Part shown: positions 26,385 through 38,572 of the stretch, piece by piece
How positions within the stretch are numbered: the stretch's first letter is position 1
Layout: each line of letters begins with the position of its first letter
Origin: Clavelina lepadiformis
Taxonomy: Eukaryota; Chordata; Ascidiacea; Aplousobranchia; Clavelinidae
Assembly (NCBI RefSeq): GCF_947623445.1
Contig: NC_135244.1
Coordinates: forward strand, 18,972,860 to 19,036,859
DNA: 64,000 nt
Direction: 5' to 3'
Program-made: the position numbers and the translations under genes
Notes under the pieces: model-generated
The model's input: only the letters and a program-made list of their open reading frames with translations
Databases searched by the model: none
What the model was told of the DNA's origin: nothing

Positions 26385-28124
26385 TTTACACATTTACTTG
26401 AAACAGCCACTACTGGACAACTAGTGCTACATGATATCTGAAAATTTTTCATTTTGAATGTATTCAGTGAAGGTAAAGTTGCAACATATGCTGCAGAACA
26501 CACCTACGAGAACGTCACATTAGCTAGGTTGGGGTTGTAAAATCTATCTTTCTATATATAACTGCACTCCTATATAGTATCGTTGTATGTCCTGAACACT
26601 ATTTTTTATCAGGAGTCATTTTGGCTGACTAATGCTTGGGTCAGGGTTCCTTTCATTGCCCCTCAAGATTCTTTAAACACTTCAATTCCCCTACTGGAAA
26701 GTTTACTTTCAGTGCGCCGGATATATGTAATGCCAAAACTTGTGCCATGTAACATAGAACATTGAATCAGAGATAAAGACTCGATTCACTGACTTGACTT
26801 AAGTCAGGTTTTTGGAAAGACCTGACTTCTGTTTTAATGCTTATAAGCATACATGATACTCGTTTTAACGCGGAAATTTTGGTTGACTTGACTTGAGTCA
26901 CAAAACAAATTATTGCACTGCAAATTATCACCTTGCAATATATTCTATTGAATGTGGGAAATGGATAAAATCAAATTTTATGCTTATATTTACGTTACGA
27001 GTATTCAGAAAGCTATTTATTATTATCGACCTAACATGAAAAATGACTTGGCATGTGTTAAGACTTGACTTATGTCACAAACATTAAAACTTTTCTTCAT
27101 CACTGCATAGAGTATAGGGCAAAACGGCAATTTTGCGCCAGAAAATCTGGTGCATCATAAAAGCTTTCCAGTAGGATTTAATTTCCATTTTACATATTTA
27201 ACTGAACCCATTACTCTGCTTTGGTAAAAATGTGACTGTTGGAAATCAAAAGCTCAGCAGATAGGCCAGATAGTTGGTGCATTTTAAGACTAGAAATAAA
27301 TGTGTTGGAGCTTTTTCCAGCAATTTTTTGGTGGCGTATAAGAAAATACTGGTTGCCTAGTAAATGCATCGATGAGCAATTCCTCATATAGAGTTTTTAT
27401 TCATACAAAAATTTAGTATATAATAAAAACATACTACCTTTTCATAACTTCCATTAAATCAATTGACAAAGGTTGCTGCTAACAAAAGTAAATTGTGCAT
27501 GTTTATTCAGTTTTTTATTATCTAGTTTTACTAGTAAATGCGAAAATTGAGAAAGATAGTGCTAACTGTTCAAATGCTTGGGCACAATTAACGAAAGGGG
27601 AAAAGCTTGCAGAAGGATTGATGACTGTTATAAACACAATGTTTTCTTAACAATGCAGAGATAGCGCACGGGAAGCAAACCAAACCAAACGTGATGTGCA
27701 ATGTGAAGTCACAAAAGACTATCAGGGATACTGCAATGAAATATAAACATTTTCAGATTATACTGCTTAATGTATACCTTGTCTGGGTTAATTTACACTT
27801 TAAAAATATTTACCACAATCAAGTAAGAACAACATATTTAAAGTACTTGGCTGTCCAGTGTCCATGTTATTTAATTCAGTTAGGTTAACAAGTAAAATTG
27901 CATAATGGGCCTGCTGTAAACTGATAAGGATACGATGGACCATTATGACTTGATAGATATTTTGTTAAGCAACTTACAAGATAACCTAAATCTACCTTCC
28001 AAGTTCTAATCCAACTTAACCTTTGCACAATCAACTTTTTGCAATTCTTCTAACGCAACCACTTACCTTTAACAACGTGTTGCTTGAACTTGGGCCTAAG
28101 TTAGTAAGAGTAAAATAGCGAATA
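26385..28124. other. intergenic region, no gene seen
   Basis: AT-rich sequence with no splice-supported open frame. The words gacttgact(t/g)aagtca recur around 26795-27070 (gacttgacttaagtca, ttgacttgacttgagtca, agacttgacttatgtca), a loose imperfect repeat. The region ends where the terminal inverted repeat of the transposon begins. Confidence 0.45.
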
Positions 28125-28635
28125 TACGGTAGCCTGTAAAGGCCACAACAATTATAATTTGGGTTCCGCAAAATATTTATGATCACCACAAAAATATTTC
28201 ACGTTAGCGCAAAATATTTATGATCACCACAAAATATATATTTTTCTCAGCAAAATATTTTAGAAATTCACAATATATATTTTGTCTCCCTCTAAAATTA
28301 TTTTGTGCTTTCAAATTATTTTGTGCCTTGAAAAAATATTGCGACTTCGAAATATTTTGCGAAGTCGAAATATATTTCGCTGTGAAACTTCCACTACCGC
28401 AACAAATATAAATTCGCCGCACAATATTTTAGAATCTCATCGCAACATTTCAAAATGTGTGCTTACCGCATGGTAGGCGTAGTTGATGAGGTCTTCGGGA
28501 AAGGAATAAGGTTACCGGTCACAGCCACAAATAGTGAGAGATAGTAAGCTTTTGCAAGCCTTAACAAGCTTAGGTGTAGGCTACACGTTAAACATTGTAA
28601 GGTCTTTTGCAAGTTCAGTATGCAAACAAACTTTC
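28125..28635 (+). repeat. terminal inverted repeat, copy 1 left
   Basis: It starts tacggtagcctgtaaaggcc. The outer 300 bases are dominated by the word caaaatattt (and its inverse) every ~20-40 bases, with gatcaccacaaaaatattt repeated. One unit of the 21-bp gccgcacaatatttt...-type repeat is present. The inner part holds gaggtcttcgggaaagg and aagcttttgcaagcc. The regularly spaced AT-rich words may be transposase binding sites (inference). Confidence 0.9.
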
Positions 28636-28853
28636 TAGGGCTTGGCTGTATAGGTTAGGCCTACCGAATGTAAGGTATAGGGCTATAGGCTATGTTTTTC
28701 TTTTGTCGCGAAAACATTACAATAATTTTTTCTTTTTTACTATAGGACAGGCCAAAGCTGTTCATAACAGCATAAATTTTAACTGACTTTTTCAGAAATT
28801 TGTTTTATAAAATGAAGTGTACCTTCTTAGTGTGAAAACTGATTTTCATTGGA

Positions 28854-30247
28854 ATGAATTGTGTTGAGTGCCATAATGAAATACCTGACATTTTTATGAT
28901 ATGTTCACACTGTGGTCACGGTGAGTAGCGTACCTTTCAAGTGAAGATATAAATATTTTAATGAAAATTTGGCTGTAGACTAACATATTTTTTGTTTTCT
29001 TTTTCACACCAACAAGAAATGTTTTACCTAAATCGACTATGTGTCTGTGTATTATTATTAATAACTAATTATTATTTAGTAAAAGATATATGATACAACG
29101 TGCCAAGTCATGTCTCAAAAGTCCACCTGTTGTTTTTATGTTTTGCAGCTACTACTTTGGATCAAGATCAAATAATATCTGAATATTTCCATTCAGGATA
29201 TGAGTATGGAGAAATTTTACAATTGCTACACAGTCGTCATAACTACGAAGAAAATGTGGCTGGAAAAAAGACATCGCCGTTTTATTTCAGGCAGAAAAAC
29301 GTATCGAGGAGTTGTTAGATGGACCGTCTTTTTTTGGTGGATATCGGTCAGTTTGGCACACATTACAAATGGAAGGTTTAAGAGTACCAAGGTTGTATGT
29401 AGCTGATGTACTACGTAATATTGATCCGAATGGGTGTGAGGCTCGAAGAGCTCACCGTTTAAGGCGAAGAGAGTATCACAACCCTGGCCCAAACTATGCA
29501 TGGCACACAGATGGTTACGACAAGCTGAAACCATTCGGATTTTCTATACATGGTGCAATTGATGGATTTAGTCGAAAAGTGCTGTGGCTTAATGTTACAC
29601 GATCAAACAAATGTCCACATGTTGTCGCTAATATGTATATTAAAGCTGTCACTCACTTCCAAGGCTGTCCGATTGAAGTAGTATCAGATTTGGGTACAGA
29701 AAATGGATTGTTGGCAGCAGCGCAGTGCTTTTTTCGTGATAACATTAACTCGCATCGTTATGTACCATCACTCCGAAATCAGCGGATAGAAAGCTGGTGG
29801 TCAATATTCTCCAGGTTTCGTGCCTGTTGGTGGCGCAACTTTTTTAGTGACCTTGAGTTTCGAGGTATTGTGGATTTCTCCCAAACACTCAGCAAAGAAT
29901 GCTTGTGGTATTGCTTTTCATGTTTAATTCAAAATGACTTAGATTTTTTCAAGGACCACTGGAATACTCACCGAATAAGAAAATCTCGACATAATGTAAT
30001 TGCAGGACGGCCAGATTTACTATATTCCATGCCAGAAAGATATGGAGGAATTTCGGGCTTATTAAAAAACGTTGCACCACACAACATTAGTTTGGTATTG
30101 GCTGAAATGTCACAACCAACTGAAACTGAAGACTATCAAGAATATTTTGATTATGCTACATCTGAACTTGGACAAGGAGTGCCATCTTGTTGCACTGAAG
30201 CATTAGATCTGTATAAAATGCTTATGAATGTAGCCAGAGACCGATAA
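28854..30247 (+). pseudogene. rve-type DDE transposase, copy 1, frameshifted
   Basis: Exon 1 (28854-28920) encodes a C-x2-C-x10-C-x2-C zinc ribbon (MNCVECHNEIPDIFM, CSHCGH), ending in donor G|gtgagt. Exon 2 begins at 29149 after ttttgcag. Compared with copy 2, exon 2 lacks exactly 49 bases near 29245, between the helix-turn-helix region (LLHSRHNY) and the KCGWKK segment. This shifts the frame; 1166 coding bases remain against 1215 in copy 2. From about 29312 the frame is open again to TAA at 30247 and includes all three catalytic positions (WHTDGYDK, SDLGTENG, QRIESWWS). Only a few residues differ from copy 2 (for example DPNG for DPKG), so the damage is recent. No functional full-length protein is expected. 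Confidence 0.88.
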
Positions 30248-31058
30248 TCGGAACTATTTATTTCTGTGTGAGCAAGTAATGTAAAGTTCATTGCCTATCA
30301 CTTTAAGTCTATCAACATTTCATATCAACATAAATGTCGTGTTTTGTATTACTTTTGTATTGCATTCATCATAAGCACGATTTTATTACACTGAAAAACT
30401 ATGTATCGACATTTTAGCAGACACACTTGAAGAAATACAACTGTAGCTCACAGAAACATTACACTTGAAAAGAATACTGAAAATCTCACAGAAATATATC
30501 TACTGTACCACAACAAGCATGCAACATAAATACTGCTAAACACACAAAAAAATACTAATTACAGGAAAAACTCAGTTTGGCAAGCTTTGTTTATAAACAT
30601 TAAACAGTGGTCATTACACATTGAAGGCAAGTGAAATAGGTTCAACAACTAAACTAATGTAAAATATGTCAGAATTAGCAACAAGTTAAATAAATGTGAG
30701 TATTATCACAAATTTATATCTGTGGATTAATTAAGCAAATTTTCGTTTAACTGACAAATTAAATTGTTTTACAACAGTCGGAAACTTTTTTAATTGGAAT
30801 GAGAAAGGAACATGAACTTGAAAAATAAAAACAACAGAATGATATAAACTGTTCACTAATTAACAAGTGGGACAACAATACAATTTATGAATACTGTACA
30901 CACATTTCAACAGGAAGTATGACTATAATTTCAAACATATACAATACTAGACGCCACCAATTTGCATTGAAAGGGTCAAGTGGGCCAACAGCGGTATACA
31001 TGTCATGAAAACTGAACACATTTGTTATGAAAAACACTCATTTAAACAACGAGAAATT

Positions 31059-33384
31059 TTAATGCAGTCCAAATGCTTGAGCATTACACATTGCCGTTAA
31101 AAAGATAGACCTAAAATCGTTTTCTTTCTCCATGTGCTTTGTTGGTAGTGTAACAACCCTGCCGCATGCTCCAACTACAGGGTAGCAAATACTGTGTTTT
31201 GGATTATTTTCCAAACAGTTGTGATCGAACTGCACCGAAATATGAAGGTCGTTCCCAAATATAGGCCTGTGTTTCTGGCCTGTTAGCCAACCCAACACAC
31301 CTGCAGGTGTCAAGTCAGGAGGACTTAGCGTTAGCCAAGATTTCATGTCCAGTTACATGTACCTTATTGTCCTCTAAATGCATTAAAAAATCCACGAAGT
31401 TATCCATTATTTTTTCTTCCACAATTCTTTTCGAGGAATTTTCATCAGTGTGATTTGGGATTAACAGACTTGCAACATAATTTGCATCAACAGCACGCTC
31501 AGACTATGTGATAAAAAGAGGTTCAAAAAGCAATGGATTCCTTTGTAATGCTTCAAATATTCCAAACAACTTGCCCCATCATCATGACTTTTTGGATAAA
31601 ATTGTAAGTATTTTTTAACTGCTTTTTCCAAAATTGAGTCAACAGATTCTGTTTTGCCAATGTTTAGTAAAATTGTTTGGTTTCTAATAGGCTTTAATTC
31701 AAAATCTTTTCCACCTCTATCCAGCATTCCTATTTGAACTCCTACTTCATTTGGTTTTGACTTTTTCGTTACCCTTTCTTTACATTGAGATCCCTTCACA
31801 GCTTTGTATTGTCCGAATGACATGACATCACTTTTTCGCTTCAAAGAATGTGTATCTGTCAATATAAATTAGTATTTATTACTATCATGCCCAGCCTCTG
31901 CAACATAAAATCTTCATCGTGCCTTATTGAATAACCATGGTCTGATCGGTTAAGGCGCTGTTATGCTATAATTTCATGAAAATGTGGGACTTTCAACGTA
32001 ATGGTTAAAAAAGTGTGTTAGACCAATCAGATACCAACATGGCTGGTGTTGTTTTTCAGTGTAGGTATTACCCTAGCAAATTGCGAGTTAAAAACTTGCC
32101 GAGCGCATGATTAGGTTAGCCAAAATTGTATGTGGAAATTGATATTTCACTTTTATGGCTCAAAATTGCAGTCTTGGCTTCAACATTCTATTGCAAGAGT
32201 TAGAGACAAGTGTTTTTATTAGGTGTTCATGAAGTAACAGCCCAAGGCATACTAAATTGACATATAAAATTTCAGGGGGCCCCCATACGGAACTTTGATT
32301 TGTTGCATTTTAGTAATTTGGCTTTATAATAAATATAACAACAGGGCTAATCAATACCGTATCTTAAACTGGTAGATTGCAAATGTTCTGCGCAAGTAAA
32401 TCCCACATTATTCAAAAATTGGTAAGGTGTTTATCTTTAGCGTTTCTCAAATTAACAAAATGTAAATTAAATTAAGTAAATTTCCCCAGCATTTGTTCGA
32501 ACCTGCCAAAAACCTTGCCTGTCAAAAAAGTATAATTACATATGTATTAAATTAATTGCTATACAAAAATGTCACTAATTTATTAGCTTTGAATCATTAC
32601 CAGATGACTGATGTTAAAATAAAGCATTATGTCACGGGATTATTTTTATGCACCTGTTTTGTAGACACCACATTATACACCGTCTTTTCTTTGCATTGTG
32701 TTGTTTTTATGCATGTTCACTGTCTGCCGTATTTTACTTGTTTATGTTCTTTTACTTGTTCTTGTACACCTGTTTTTATCAAATTTCTTGTGACGTCTGA
32801 CGTAGTTACCCCAAAGGCCTAATTAGTATCGTGTTTTACGTTCCACGTTGATTCCTTCATTGCGTGGAATTTGTTTGGTGTAGTACTGTGCTCGGCTGGG
32901 CGACGGTTGTCGGTAGTTACGTTTTGGTTTTAGAGTAAGGTGGATGTTTTTATGAAAGAAATTGCCATTAAACGTTAACAAGGCAAAACCGGCTAAGTGA
33001 CTAGCCGTTAAGGCGGGAAGATTCCTGGCTAAGGAAAATTTTGGTTACAATTATACCCTTAGTTTCCAATTATCTGAACGAGCCAATTTGACTGGCATCT
33101 TTTACTTTAATAGTGACAATCACACATGCGTTCAGAAACCTTTTTATGGTAATATGATTCACAGCTTACAGTTTAATTGAATCATCCAATCAATCAATAA
33201 TTCTGTTTATCATAAGTAATATGTTACAAAAAACTTTATACTTATTCCATGTATTGCATAGACCTGTCACATGGTATAATGTATTTAAGATTAAACTGAA
33301 CTTACCTTGCCCACAAAAGCCGCAAAATAAATGTGTTGAAGAGAGTACTTTTCCACAGTTTGTGCAATACATTGTGCAGATCAT
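31059..33384 (-). pseudogene. zinc-ribbon / ubiquitin-like / HECT-like protein of the transposon, copy 1, broken
   Basis: Reading the minus strand: exon 33384-33306 encodes a zinc ribbon (MYCTNCGKVLSS, FCGFCGQ). A later exon beginning at 31862 after 'ttgacag' has a basic stretch (KRKSDVMSFGQYK) and a segment with GGKDFELKPIRNQTILLNIG that resembles the ubiquitin-like part of transposon-borne HECT proteins. The last exon ends at 31059 with a HECT C-lobe pattern, YP-x4-C-x5-LP (YPVVGACGRVVTLP) and a final AFGLH. Three lesions relative to copy 2 or to the expected frame are visible. There is a frame change near 31575, a TCG-to-TAG nonsense change at 31506-31504, and a net loss of 26 bases near 31325. 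The HECT assignment is by motif spacing only. Confidence 0.65.
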
Positions 33385-34028
33385 TAAATATTCTAATGTA
33401 CTGGAATCTGACAATTTGTCAACAAGTGAAACTGACTATGAGCACTTTTTTATATAAGTAAACTGACGATTATAGTGTAACTATAGTTAAATAATGAACA
33501 AACGGGTAACGTCACTAAATACACAAACAAACATCTACTTCATCATAATTATTGTGATGTATCATTGTAATTACTGCTGTGTAGCAGCTGGACTTATCGC
33601 TACAATTGCATTGTTTATTTTTCGCCAATAGTTGTGCTGTGCCATAGTTACGATACTAACTATTACAGTTATAGCACAATAAAACACAATGCTCACTAAC
33701 ATTTAATGAGCAGGAAAAAGTGTCAAACTTTGAGAGCTTAAAACATGCGTGTAACTTTCATCATTGGACTGCAATTTGGAAAACAAACCATTGCCAACCG
33801 ACAGCAATTGAACTTGGTTGTGAAATAATCAACCCAGTAGCGAAACCATCCAGTGAAAAAATCCAGCTGTCGTTGTCATAGCTCAAAGAGAATTTTTCGT
33901 GCCACCTTAAGAACCTTACGTGCACTCTAATTTTATAACCACTGGACTAAATTACTTATACTGGCTACAAATTATACGCAAGTACAATCCTGCTTTATAA
34001 CTAAGTAACATAGAAAAATGCTTTTAAG

Positions 34029-34624
34029 TAGCAGTGGGCTATACTGGGGTGATTTTTCAAAAACAACAGAACTGCAGTTTAAAAGGTGCCTATGGACATA
34101 CCTAGAAATGTTTAAAAAAAAATTTTTGATTTCGTGCAAATCTCTAGTGTATTTCATGACATTTTTATGTGAATTTCATATACCGGTAACAAGTTATTTG
34201 TATATAGTGTTGAAATTGTCATCATTATTCTTGGATGCGACCAGTAATCTCAAGTTGCACCAACAAAAATGAAAAAATTATGAAAAATAATGACCAAAAT
34301 ATAATAGTTTCAATGTTTTAGGGAACTTTCAAGCATGCTGGGCTTTTTGTTGCTGTTTTAAAGTAACAGGCTCAATTTTCTGCTTCTTTTGACACCAAAA
34401 TCAGCCCAAAAGCTTGACTGGAAGTAAATTTATTGCAGATTCGTCAATTTGTATGGCGGCCATCTTGAATTTTTCATATAAAGTCCGGGCTCCATCCGGA
34501 ATTTGAACAAAATCAAAAAAATTTTTTTGCACGTTCCTAGGTATGTCCATAGGCACCTTTTAAACTCCAGTTCTGTTGTGTTACTTGAAAAAAGTCAAAA
34601 TCACCCCAGTATAGCCCACTGCTA
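34029..34624. mobile_element. palindromic MITE nested in transposon copy 1
   Basis: The ends tagcagtgggctatactggg and the inverse cccagtatagcccactgcta bracket a 596-bp element whose outer ~110 bases on each side are inverted copies (both contain aaaggtgcctatggacatac or its inverse). Flanks share ttttaag (34022-34028 and 34625-34631), a probable 7-bp target duplication. The same element sits at the matching site in copy 2 (36625 to ~37107) but is truncated there. Confidence 0.75.
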
Positions 34625-35079
34625 TTTTAAGGATGTTTGCTGATGTCACATTTGCAAGAATATTTAACAAAACATGTTCAAAAAACTTGATAAAAATACC
34701 CAATCGTGTCGAAGAGTTATAAGAAGAAGCTGGGAAAGGGAAGCTGAGCACACAGCTATTTTGGAGAATTGGTGACAGAAATTACACAACTGCACTTAAA
34801 AAAAGTGACAATCATATATTATGTGGGTTTAGTATATATGTGCACAGCCACATGATGCCTTTGTAAAATGAAACCCAACTACTCAAACTATGTCGTCAAC
34901 TGCAAGGTTGTATACTACACCCTTATTAATTTGGGAAGGCTACAATATCTTTAACTTTTGGTTGAAACGTGTCTATAGCGTTTGGTCCTGTTCCAGGTAA
35001 CTTTTTATAATGTTCCACCCAGCTTTGGCCTATATACCTAATAGTAATCAAGACAAAAGCCTTCAACATTTTCTTTGCA

Positions 35080-35616
35080 AGTTTGTTTGCATACTGAACT
35101 TGCAAAAGACCTTACAATGTTTAACGTGTAGCCTACACCTAAGCTTGTTAAGGCTTGCAAAAGCTTACTATCTCTCACTATTTGTGGCTGTGACCGGTAA
35201 CCTTATTCCTTTCCCGAAGACCTCATCAACTACGCCTACCATGCGGTAAGCACACATTTTGAAATGTTGCGATCCGATTCTAAAATATTGTGCGGCGATT
35301 CTAAAATATTGTGCGGCGATTCTAAAATATTGTGCGGCGAATTTATATTTGTTGCGGTAGTGGAAGTTTCACAGCGAAATATATTTCGACTTCGCAAAAT
35401 ATTTCGAAGTCGCAATATTTTTTCAACGCACAAAATAATTTGAAAGCACAAAATAATTTTAGAGGGAGACAAAATATATATTTTGTGGTGAATTTCTAAA
35501 ATATTTTGCTGAGAAAAATATATATTTTGTGGTGATCATAAATTTTTTGCGCTAACGTGAAATATTTTTGTGGTGATCATAAATATTTTGTGGAACCCAA
35601 ATTATAATTGTTGTGG
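35080..35616 (-). repeat. terminal inverted repeat, copy 1 right (outer end truncated)
   Basis: Inverse of the left repeat, with three copies of the 21-bp unit (attctaaaatattgtgcgg... in this orientation, 35276-35340). It ends aattgttgtggc and lacks the terminal ctttacaggctaccgta that copy 2 keeps. It abuts the left end of copy 2 after only eight bases (acttacat area). Confidence 0.88.
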
Positions 35617-35624
35617 CACTTACA

Positions 35625-36160
35625 TACGGTAGCCTGTAAAGGCCACAACAATTATAATTTGGGTTCCGCAAAATATTTATGATCACCACAAAAATATTTC
35701 ACGTTAGCGCAAAATATTTATGATCACCACAAAATATATATTTTTCTCAGCAAAATATTTTAGAAATTCACAATATATATTTTGTCTCCCTCTAAAATTA
35801 TTTTGTGCTTTCAAATTATTTTGTGCGTTGAAAAAATATTGCGACTTCGAAATATTTTGCGAGGTCGAAATATATTTCGCTGTGGAACTTCCACTACCGC
35901 AACAAATATAAATTCGCCGCACAATATTTTAGAATCGCCGCACAATATTTTAGAATCGCCGCACAATATTTTAGAATCTCATCGCAACATTTGAAAATGT
36001 GTGCTTACCGTATGGTAGGCGTAGTTGATGAGGTCTTCGGGAAAGGAATAAGGTTACCGGTCACAGCCACAAATAGTGAGAGATAGTAAGCTTTTGCAAG
36101 CCTTAACAAGCTTAGGTCTAGGCTACATTGTAAGGTCTTTTGCAAGTTCAGTATGCTAAC
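35625..36160 (+). repeat. terminal inverted repeat, copy 2 left
   Basis: It starts tacggtagcctgtaaaggcc and is a near-identical direct copy of 28125 onward, except for three rather than one copies of the 21-bp unit (about 35930-35985). The inner part has lost a short segment relative to copy 1 (ctacattgtaagg instead of ctacacgttaaacattg). Confidence 0.9.
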
Positions 36161-37107
36161 AAACTTGTAAAGAAAATGTTGAAGGCTTTTGTCTTGATTA
36201 CTATTAGGTATATAGGCCAAAGCTGGGTGGAACATTATAAAAAGTTACCTGGAACAGGACCAAACGCTATAGACACGTTTCAACCAAAAGTTAAAGATAT
36301 TGTAGCCTTCCCAAATTAATAAGGGTGTAGTATACAACCTTGCAGTTGAAGACATAGTTTGAGTAGTTGGGTTTCATTTTACAAAGGCATCATGTGGCTG
36401 TGCACATATATACTAAACCCACATAATATATGATTGTCACTTTTTTTAAGTGCAATTGTGTAATTTCTGTCACCAATTCTCCAAAATAGCTGTGTGCTCA
36501 GCTTCCCTTTCCCAGCTTCTTCTTATAACTCTTCGACACGATTGAGTATTTTTATCAAGTTTTTTGAACATGTTTTGTTAAATATTCTTGCAAATGTGAC
36601 ATCAGCAAACATCCTTAAAATAGCAGTGGGCTATACTGGGGTGATTTTGACTTTTTTCAAGTAACACAACAGAACTGGAGTTTAAAAGGTGCCTATGGAC
36701 ATACCTAGGAACGTGCAAAAAAATTTTTTTGATTTTGTTCAAATTCCGGATGGAGCCCGGACTTTATATGAAAAATTCAAGATGGCCGCCATACAAATTG
36801 ACGAATCTGCAATAAATTTACTTCCAGTCAAGCTTTTGGGCTGATTTTGGTGTCAAAAGAAGAAGAAAATTGAGCCTGTTACTTTAAAACAGCAACAAAA
36901 AGCCCAGCATGCTTGAAAGTTCCCTAAAACATTGAAACTATTATATTTTGGTCATTATTTTTCATAGTTTTTTCATTTTTGTTGGTGCAACTTGAGATTA
37001 CTGGTCGCATCCAAGAATAATGATGACAATTTCAACACTATATACAAATAACTTGTTACCGGTATATGAAATTCACATAAAAGTGTCATGAAATACACCA
37101 GAGATTT

Positions 37108-37764
37108 GAGAAACATTTATACACTTTAGTAACGACACAATGGTCGTCACACCTTGGAACACCCATTCAGTCTCTACTGTGACAGGGGCGATTTGAACAG
37201 GAATAACATCCTGAATGTCATCTCTTTTTGGTCTCCTCCACATGGTATTGTTGTTATCGTTAACCCGCTGGTATTGGTCACATTGTACAGTGCCATCTTT
37301 GTTTAAATGGCAGACCCTTGCCAAAAACTACTGACGTTGATTGTTTTCTCTGTCCCACACCACAGCCACATTCGTTCCTATAGGGTATTCTTCATGGAGT
37401 TCAGGAATTGCTGCCGCAATACACATTTTCACTGGTTGATCTGTGTCACCAGAGGAAGCTGCAGCAGCAGAGGTTAAGATGGCATATACCTCATCTTCTG
37501 TTGGGAAGATGGTCCCAACATCCTCATCCTCAGTTCCAAGAATCACAGCTAGGTTCACCTGCATGGTATCTACATTCAAGCTGTTTACTTTGTAGAGGCT
37601 AGGATTTGCCTGGCTGTCGTGTGGATGAATCATCCCTTGGTACTGGATCTCCATGCGGACGATTTTTCAGCGTGGATGATGATGCTGTTGGCAGAGCTCG
37701 GAGCTCTTCTACTTTTGTAATTGGGCCCCCATGTCCCTTACATTGATCCACCAGGTGGTTATAT
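37108..37764 (-). pseudogene. foreign segment in copy 2 with a ~190-codon reading frame split by one stop
   Basis: Copy 1 has nothing matching here. On the minus strand an open frame runs from 37654 to a TAG at 37328 and continues in the same frame to about 37073. The first part is acidic with an Ala/Ser run and ends YPIGTNVAVVWDRENN. The second part has ARVCHLNKDGTVQC and WRRPKRDDIQDVIPVQI, suggesting a small beta-barrel (Tudor/chromo-like) module. It joins directly to the truncated MITE arm. It is probably a fragment of another transposon or host exon captured with the deletion. The family is unknown. Confidence 0.45.
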
Positions 37765-38572
37765 CCTTAGTTATAAAACAGGATTGTACTTGCGTATAAT
37801 TTGTAGCCAGTATAAGCTATTTAGTCCAGTGGTTATGAAATTGGAGTGCACGTAAGGTTCTTAAGGTGGCACGAAAAATTCTCTTTGAGCTATGACGACG
37901 ACAGCTGGATTTTTTTCACTGGATGGTTTCGCTACTGGGTTGATTATTTCACAACCAAGTTCAATTGCTGTCGGTTGGCAATGGTTTGTTTTCCAAATTG
38001 CAGTCCAATGATGAAAGTTACACGCACATAACTTGTTATTTTGTTTTATTTTGCAATAGGATAGAGACACAAGTTTTTTGGCACCATTTCTAAGAGTTTA
38101 AGAACCCCTAATTTCGTATTTTTGACTTGAACTATTTAAAGATGACCTAAATATGAAGAACTATGTTAACTTTCCACGTTATTTCACAAATACTATTATT
38201 GCTATCATGCATGTTTTAAGCTCTCAAAGTTTGACACTTTTTCCTGCTCATTAAATGTTAGTGACCATTGTGTTTTATTGTGCTATAACTGTAATAGTTA
38301 GTATCGTAACTATGGCACAGCACAACTATTGGCGAAAAATAAACAATGCAATTGTAGCGATAAGTCCAGCTGCTACACAGCAGTAATTACAATGATACAT
38401 CACAATAATTATGATGAAGTAGATGTTTGTTTGTGTATTTAGTGACGTTACCCGTTTGTTCATTATTTAACTATAGTTACACTATAATCGTCAGTTTACT
38501 TATATAAAAAAGTGCTCATAGTCAGTTTCACTTGTTGACAAATTGTCAGATTCCAGTACATTAGAATATTTA

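Larger units (their letters stand above)
28125..35616 (+). mobile_element. IS3EU-like DNA transposon, copy 1 (defective)
   Basis: A 7.5-kb element bounded by ~0.5-kb inverted repeats (28125-28635 and 35080-35616). It carries a plus-strand transposase (broken), a converging minus-strand zinc-ribbon/HECT-like gene (broken), and a nested palindromic MITE. Copy 2 is its close relative in inverted orientation immediately to the right. The outermost ~15 bases of the right end (the tacaggctaccgta part) are missing at the junction. Assignment to IS3EU rests on the rve-type DDE core with the WHTDGYDKLKPFGFSIHGAI block. That is family knowledge, not a search result. Confidence 0.85.

Noticed and set aside
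31930..32010. tRNA-like words (tggtctgatcggttaaggcg) suggesting a SINE head
   Set aside because: No B box or acceptor stem can be formed nearby.
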